Below are positions 57,401 to 64,000 of a stretch of 64,000 nt of DNA, one piece after another. The notes under the pieces were generated by a model. The model was not told the DNA's origin and did no database searches. It was given only the letters and a program-made list of their open reading frames with translations. A program made the position numbers and the translations under genes. Within the stretch, counting starts at the first letter, position 1. Each line of letters opens with the position of its first letter. Origin of the DNA: Xanthoparmelia taractica (taxonomy: Eukaryota > Ascomycota > Lecanoromycetes > Lecanorales > Parmeliaceae); contig JANQBS010000123.1 of assembly GCA_033085395.1 (NCBI GenBank), forward strand, positions 1-64,000. The letters are read 5' to 3'.

Positions 57401-60400
57401 ATAACTATCTCTATATAGCAATAGTTTAAACATATTCGTTATTAATAGAAAAACGAAGTAATATTAATTATTAAAATAAAATTATAATTAGTTAATATCT
57501 TAATTATATTCTATTAAAGAGATATTAAATATATATCTCGGAGTAATAAGTTATTTAAATCTCGAATATTAATTATTAATCTTTTCTTAATAATACTATT
57601 AAATAGTATCTTTTATATAACGAATATCGAATAGAAGAAGAATATAGAATCTTTAATTTATTTAAGTCTTCTCTATTCGTGTAATTTATTAAAGACTTTA
57701 TTAATTATCTCTCGATTTAATATATCTAAGAAATAGATTTTAATTTTCTTATTAATCTTAATTTATTAATTATCTCTTAATAAAAGCTTTATTTATTTCT
57801 CTTCTAATATTTTAATAAAGTCGATATCTTATTAGATCTATAAAAATTCGTTAATTAGATCGACTAATATAGTTCTAGTCTATATATTCTCGAAAATTAT
57901 AACTTTATTTAATAACTTATTTTTTTTAATTAATAAAAGAGTTATTTAATTTAAGCTTAAGTCTATACTTAAATTTATAACTATTTTTATTAAAGCGAAT
58001 TCGAATTCGATATTAATTTAAAAGTAATTTTCGTAATTTATTTCGAGAATATTTCTAAGCTTTAATTTCTTTGAAATTTAAATAGATATATTAGAATTAT
58101 TTCAAACTAGAATTTCAATTATTATATAGTTAATTAAATAAGTAACTATTATTAAATTCGTCTGCACTATTAACATAAATAAGAAATTACGACCGTTAGA
58201 TAGATTAATTTCTTTAATCAATAGAATTATCTCGCTATGTGAAGATACGAAAATAAATAATTTAATATAGATCTTTCTTCGAATAAACTCGCCCCGAGAT
58301 CGAGTAATAATATTAATCGTGATACTATAACTATTAATTCTTACTTTTTTATTAACTATATTAATAATAATTTCTTCGGGTCTAATAATATTATTTTTAA
58401 TAAGTATTTTAATATATAAATTATTAATAATATATAATTTTCTACGTAGATATATAAGTATTTATCGATTCTAATTATTAATTCCAAGAAGATAGATATC
58501 TTACGTAATATACTTCGAAGTCTCATACTTAAAAGTATCAACTCCACGTACTCGCAAAGATATTACTATTCTAAAGATAGGTATATTCGAATACTATTAA
58601 GAATATTATAATCTATCTATTAAACTTATATTATACTCGATATTAATATAAACTTTATTCTCTTAATTAATAGAATCGAGTTTAATTATAATTATAATAT
58701 AAGTTTAATTTTAAAAGATAAAATTATTTCTTAAATTCTAATTAAAAGCGGTAAACTTAATAATTTTTAATTGCTTATTAGCGGAGTTAGATAATTTTAT
58801 AAGTTAGTTATCGAAGTTAAAAGACTTTATAAATTAATTATTAGAGTTAGAAGACTTTATAATTACTACTTTATTAATGTAAATATGTTTTCTAGAATAA
58901 TTAATACGTAAATACTTATGTAATTTAATCTTGAATAAGAAGAATTTCTAATAGTTTCGATAGTAGGTTTCGATTCTTATAAAGTTAGCAAACTAATTAT
59001 TATTTAACTATATAGAAAGCTTAGGATTATACTCGAAATTAATATAATATATCTTATTTCTATACTAATCTTCGCCTATAAAGTAAGAATATTCGATATT
59101 AGTATTTTCTTTCTAGTAGTTCGAACTTTAAGATTATTCGTTATGCTTAGTACTTTTATTAATAGTAGAGACCTAATAAGTAGCTACTTTTAAACGATTT
59201 ATAGCATTAAATCAAGGTCTTTAATTACTTTAATTTTATCTTAAAGGAAATTACTATTATTAATTATCAAATATAGATCGATTCGAGATCGAATTTGATA
59301 CGTTTAAAGCGACGATTTATAGAGGCTAACGAGGCACTTACTAAGCGTTTTACTACGAATTTAAATAAATATTCTAATTATTAAATTAATAAGGAAATAA
59401 CTAAGTTAATTAAGCGTTCTAATTTTTATATTAATTATTAATTTAACGAAAAGACTATTAAAAGTAAGATCGCTAATATTAATTATAAGAATCTACACTT
59501 TGCTAAGATCGAAGTTGTTGAAAAGATTGCTATTATAAACGAGATTAATATTAATTAGAAATATCTCTATTGCTATTACTTCGATTTTAAGAAGAATAAT
59601 TTTAAGAAGATCTCGTAAAGGTATTCCTCGAAGAAGAAAAAAAAAAGAAAATTTATGTATTCTCGAATTATATCTATTTGCATAGATTTATTAATTATAC
59701 TTAAGATTATTTATTTTTTTAAGGAAATTATATAAAGTAGTTTATTTCTTTAATCGTCTTAAGTTACGTCTTAGCTTAATATTTAAGTTATTATAAATTA
59801 TATTAAGCTAATTTCCAATATCAATTAAGTTAATATTTTTCGAAGCACGTAAGATCTTTTTTATATATTTTTAAGACTCTCTTTTACTAATAATATTTTT
59901 TATAATATATCTTTTCTTTAATAACAAATTAATCGCTATATTAATAGATATCTTAAATCGTTCGATTAATTTTCTATCTCACTTATTTAATTTATTCTTA
60001 AGCTTTATAAGACGCTTATTATTATTAAAAAGCTTACTTAATTATTACTTTAAAGTAGATTCCTTAAAATAAGTCTAGAGATTTATACGAATAAGCTTAT
60101 CACTCTTAATGCTAGCTACGTTATAAGTATACTTTAAAAATAAATGCATATCTCGAAAATAAGTCTTCTTTAATATATGCTTTATTGAGAAAGTATCGAA
60201 AGCTATCGACTTATTCTTATATATCGAATTGAAGAATCTTACATTACTAGTATTCCACTAATGCTACTATAGCATTAATATTATTCTATTCTAGCGATCC
60301 TTGCTTATTAGGCGATTTAGATACGCTACGCAAAAGGTCTTATAGAGTAGTTTATTGTTACTATAAAAAGCTAGTATTTTACTAATTAACTTCGGTATTT

Positions 60401-61416
60401 CTAGTTATATTAAAGTTATTTAAAGTATCTTTAAAAGTAGAATTTATGCTTAAATTCGAAATAGAATTCGATATAAAGTTCGAATTAATTAAATTATTAA
60501 AATTAAAGTTAATAATAAGAGGATTTCTAATAGAAGAATTACTAATAATAGAACTTTTTAAAGATAAAGAACGAGGTGTATCGTCAATAGAAGGAGATTC
60601 TCTTAGTCTTCTTAATAATTAAATACTAGTCTTAAATCTTATTAGAGTAATCTTAAAAATCGATCGATTAAGTGCTTAGCTAGTAGATTAGTTATAGCTT
60701 AATATCTTAATAAATATAGAACGAGCTCTTGCTCGTGCGTCACGGGCTAATAAAGTTACTTCTTTTATAATCTCTAAAGGCTTGAAATTAATTTTAATAA
60801 TATCGGCAATAAATTATTTAATATCGTCGGTGATGAGACTAATAAAAGCGTGCTCGGAATATAGAAATTCGTCTATTTGAAAGGCTAAAATAATAGTATC
60901 CCGAGAGATAGAATTTAGAGCTAACGAAGCTAGGATAATAGTAGTTTTCTTAATAATGAAAATAGAATAATAGCAATCTTCTTGATAATAGAAATAGAAT
61001 AATAGTAATCTTAATAACGAAGAGATAGCTTTTACATTAATAAGAAAGATTTTTTATTCATATAAAGATATATATTATATAAATTCAAATTCTCTCTTAT
61101 TATGCACTTAAATAGTGTAGTATTTCCTTTCTTTTTCAATTATAGCAAAGATAGTAAGATATTGGCAACGTGCTTGAAATAATAGTAATATTATCTATAA
61201 TAGTAGTAATATCGTGATATAATAATAATGAGTAAGCTATAGCGATAATAATAATAATAGTGAGTGTAAGGGAGATTTAGTGAGTTTTCGATTCTTCGAA
61301 TAAGAGTTTCGATAATTTTATATACGAATCTTATTAGATAGAATATAGTTCTTCGCGGAGAAGGAAAGGGTTAATTCAACGAATATAACAAGTACTAATT
61401 AAGCAGATAAAGTAAT
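54414..61416 (-). mobile_element. Second RIP-degraded gypsy relic
   Basis: Parallel to gypsy element 1 over its length: 54430-54560 matches 4720-4860, and RT-like text lies near 57200-57600 on the minus strand where element 1 has it near 7430-7800. Its 5' end should be on the right, where the family B LTR at 61753 and its primer-binding site sit beyond an inserted MITE. Both coding strands are destroyed. Confidence 0.65.
57200..57600 (-). pseudogene. Gypsy reverse transcriptase remnant in relic 2
   Basis: Corresponds block by block to the RT region of element 1. For example, plus-strand TCTCGAATATTAATTAT is present in both at the D.RGLN motif. It is more heavily mutated than element 1, so only parts can be translated. 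Confidence 0.5.
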
Positions 61417-61424
61417 GATGGAGA

Positions 61425-61699
61425 TACGGGTCGGAAAGGTGTGGTATATTTGATGGTATGGGACTAGTTTTTCGAATACTATACCGAAAGGTATAGGATA
61501 TCCCATACTCCCATTGGGTTTTTAATTAATATATTACGTAATATTTTTTTATATTCTAAAAATACGTAAAAAGCTTAAGCGAACGCTTATATAATTATAA
61601 AATTCTATAAATAGATTAAAAAGATATAATTTTTTAAAAAAAGTTAAAAAAAGTTAAAAACGACTATGTTCAACAGATACCACACCTTTCCGACCCGTA
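61425..61699 (+). mobile_element. hAT-like MITE
   Basis: A 275-bp element with perfect 23-bp terminal inverted repeats (starting TACGGGTCGGAAAGGTGTGG) flanked by the identical 8-bp duplication GATGGAGA (61417-61424 and 61700-61707). An 8-bp duplication is the hallmark of hAT transposition. It has no coding capacity. A further inverted repeat is visible inside, near GGTATGGGACTAG and TATCCCATAC. It was inserted into the gypsy relic next to its 5' LTR. Confidence 0.85.
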
Positions 61700-61752
61700 G
61701 ATGGAGAATCTCCTGGAATAGCTACACAGTTATTTAGGCGTTGCTACCATAC

Positions 61753-61894
61753 TATAATAGCAATAGGTGTTTAATTAGTTGGGTGTCTAATTCTTGATTA
61801 TTCTAAGTCGGAAAATTCTATCTAAGTCAGGGCCAGCCAAGCACTTGCCTTAGCGGATTTCTTGATTGGCTTGGTAAGTGCGTTTTCCGTGACA
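61753..61894 (-). repeat. Family B LTR with adjacent primer-binding site
   Basis: Starts TATAATAGCAA (RIP-altered TGTAACAGCAA) and ends CCGTGACA. GCGTTGCTACCATAC at 61738-61752 reads on the minus strand as primer-binding site TGGTAGCAACGC. It is therefore probably the 5' LTR of the minus-strand relic on its left. Confidence 0.65.
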
Positions 61895-64000
61895 TTAATC
61901 TAATTAATAAATACTCGTCTCTTTAAAAGAATAAAGATTTTATTAAAATATTATAGAATAAATAGATAAAGCTTTATCTTTAAGATAATTAGTAATTAAG
62001 ACTATCTAATAATTAAAAAGCGAAAGTTTATTCTCTCGAGCTAATAAATAAAATAATAATTAATAAAATCTTTAATATACTATAATAATAAGATTATTTA
62101 AAATATATAAAGTAGCTAACTCTATTTAGCTATTTTATTTTCGTTATCTAGAAAACTCTATTAAATAGAGAAAGAAAAGATAAAGCTATAATTAATATTT
62201 GTAAACTTAATAAAATTATTATTTAATATAAATATTTAGTATCTTTATAATTAGATATTATTATAAAACTACTTAATTATATATATTTAGTAGTACTTAA
62301 TATAGTCTTATTCTTCTACTAATAGCTTATATATCTCGAGTTTTATTATATATTTACTATAGTTACTTATCGCGAATAAGAAATATTTAATATTCTAATT
62401 ATAGACTATATAAATCTAATTATCTACGTATATAGAAGAATTAATTATATTTTAAAAACTCTTAAGAATTTCGCTTAAATCTATATTAATAATACTATTA
62501 TTAATTTTAAAAGTTTCTCTAAATATATATATTATTTAAAAAAACTTTTAACTTCTAATTAAATATAATATTTTAACTACTTCTAAAAAGATTTTTCTAA
62601 AATATCTAGATATTAATCTATTTAATTAATATATTAATTCTTTTAAAATAATTATTATAAATATTAAACTTAAAGCGATTACTAAGCTAAATTATTTATA
62701 ATTCTAAAAGATTTAGAGTATTATCTCGATCTTATAGACTATCTTTATAGCTTAGTTTATTACTATATATAATTTATAATATCTTTATAGAATCTTAAAA
62801 TAAAGCTTTTAAGAGAAGCTTTATTAAAAGATAATCTATATTATATTTATTTATCTCGCTTTAAATTATCTCTATTAAATAAAATAAAGAAAACTAATTT
62901 TAATAATTTATAATCTACTTTATCTTAGTCTTCTATACTTATTTATTATAATTCTAATAAATTAATTTAAATAGATTTAGATATTTTAAAAGAGTTCGAT
63001 TTTAGAGCTTAAATCTTTTCTATTAAAAATCAAGAATTTAATTTTAACTTAACTTTAAAATAATCTTTATGTACTATAATTTTAATAATTATATTTCTTT
63101 CTCGAGATTTAATTTAAACTAAATATAATTACTAGCTAATAGAGCTAGAAGTAATAGACTTTATGTTATGGAAAATGGTCTTGGGATTGATAGTTGAAAA
63201 GTCTATAGAATTCTAAGGGCCGCAGTGGCGGAGATCATGCTGAGAAACTAATACAAATTTGGCCTAGCCTCCCCGATTCTTCCCCGATCTTCCCGAAATG
63301 CCTTTGGCATACAGAAATACCGTGACACTTTATCTAGATACTTAAGAAATTAAGGTATCTAATAAACTTATTAAAATATATTAATATTATTTTAATAGAT
63401 TATTCTACTATTCTAGATATTATAAAATAATTATTAATTATCTTAATAAGTTCTATTATAAGAATAAGTGTTTATCTTATTAGAGCTTTTTAATTTCTTA
63501 GATAATATTTTCTTAATATTCGATATAAGCTTTAAAAAGAGTATATCGCTTTTAATATATTTTTAAGACTTATAAATACTAATAAAATATCTTTTTAATA
63601 CTACATTTATAAAGATAAATTCTTTATTTCTTAAAGATCTAAAAGAAGACTATAAAATAGATATATTCTATATTAGAATCTTAGCTTTAATAGCTAAGAA
63701 TAAGAATACTAACGAGAACGTTATTAGTCTTTCTTTATTTATAATAAATATATCGATAATACTATATAGAAATGTTAAAATATATTTTAAAGTATAATTA
63801 AAAATATTCTAGAAATCGCTTATAGAGATAGCTATTTAGAATTCGAAAGATTTTATTAAAAGCTAATATCTTATTAATATATTTATAGACTTGTAAAATA
63901 TTTTCGATAGTTTATTAGATTTTACTCGTAATATCTTATTTTCTAAATATAAAGATATCGTTCTTATAGCTCTTTATAGTCAATTAAGTTATTATTAATA
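61895..64000 (+). mobile_element. Third gypsy relic, plus strand, cut by window end
   Basis: Plus-strand translation near 62480-62560 gives YINNTIINFKSFSKYIYYLKKLL, matching the gypsy RT YVDDIVIFS block with DD changed to NN. Further text (..LLREALLKD near 62810) follows in the expected order. It is interrupted by a solo LTR at 63164-63327 and continues past the window end. Confidence 0.65.
63164..63327 (-). repeat. Solo LTR of the gypsy element 1 family
   Basis: 164 bp, TGTTATGG..CCGTGACA, flanked by the perfect 5-bp duplication CTTTA (63159-63163 and 63328-63332). No internal sequence of that family adjoins it, so it is a solo LTR left by LTR-LTR recombination, nested in the third relic. 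Confidence 0.85.

Noticed and set aside
1..64000. CRISPR arrays, rRNA genes, biosynthetic gene cluster
   Set aside because: No regularly spaced repeats, no rRNA sequence and no clustered tailoring enzymes were seen; the genes are mostly housekeeping.

Overview
The window reads as nuclear DNA of a filamentous ascomycete (Pezizomycotina). Its genes are split by short GT-AG introns (46-80 bp is typical) and include fungal-only families: a Zn2Cys6 regulator, an Ecm11-domain protein and a SesB-type lipase/NACHT/ankyrin NLR. The flanks are extremely AT-rich and stop-ridden, with CpA turned to TpA and CpG kept, which is the signature of repeat-induced point mutation (RIP). I cannot name the species.

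Layout. Bases 1 to about 17,165 are RIP-degraded transposons. A Ty1/copia element (1657-15585, 143-bp LTRs, CTATT target duplication) is interrupted by a Ty3/gypsy element (4353-11546, 163-bp LTRs, CGCTA target duplication). Bases from about 17,166 to 52,450 form a gene island of normal base composition. Bases from about 52,470 to 64,000 are again RIP-degraded: a second gypsy relic on the minus strand, a hAT-like MITE, a pair of inverted LTRs, a third gypsy relic on the plus strand, and a solo LTR.

Gene island, left to right: a small SAM-dependent methyltransferase (-); an internally deleted pogo-type DNA transposon; a lipase-NACHT-ankyrin NLR (+); peroxisomal multifunctional beta-oxidation enzyme FOX2 (+); V-ATPase subunit e (+); a large RING-H2 protein (-); Pol I factor RRN11 (+); a Zn2Cys6 regulator (+); helicase HRQ1 (+); a Yrb2/RanBP3-like Ran-binding protein (-); a Yip4/YIPF6-like Golgi protein (-); an Ecm11-domain meiotic protein (+); an RBR ubiquitin ligase (-); and a tRNA-Pro gene at the right-hand edge. 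The genes look like independent housekeeping and regulatory units. I see no biosynthetic cluster.

The most unusual object is the tRNA-Pro(CGG) gene at 52238-52448. Besides a normal intron after the anticodon, it carries two further insertions, in the D-loop and at the T-stem/T-loop junction. Each has the form of a spliceosomal intron: a GTAAGT donor, a CTAAT branch-like motif and an AG acceptor. Removing all three gives a 72-nt tRNA with complete acceptor and T stems. Exon joins below were deduced by eye from reading frame, splice signals and family conservation; no transcript or database evidence was available.
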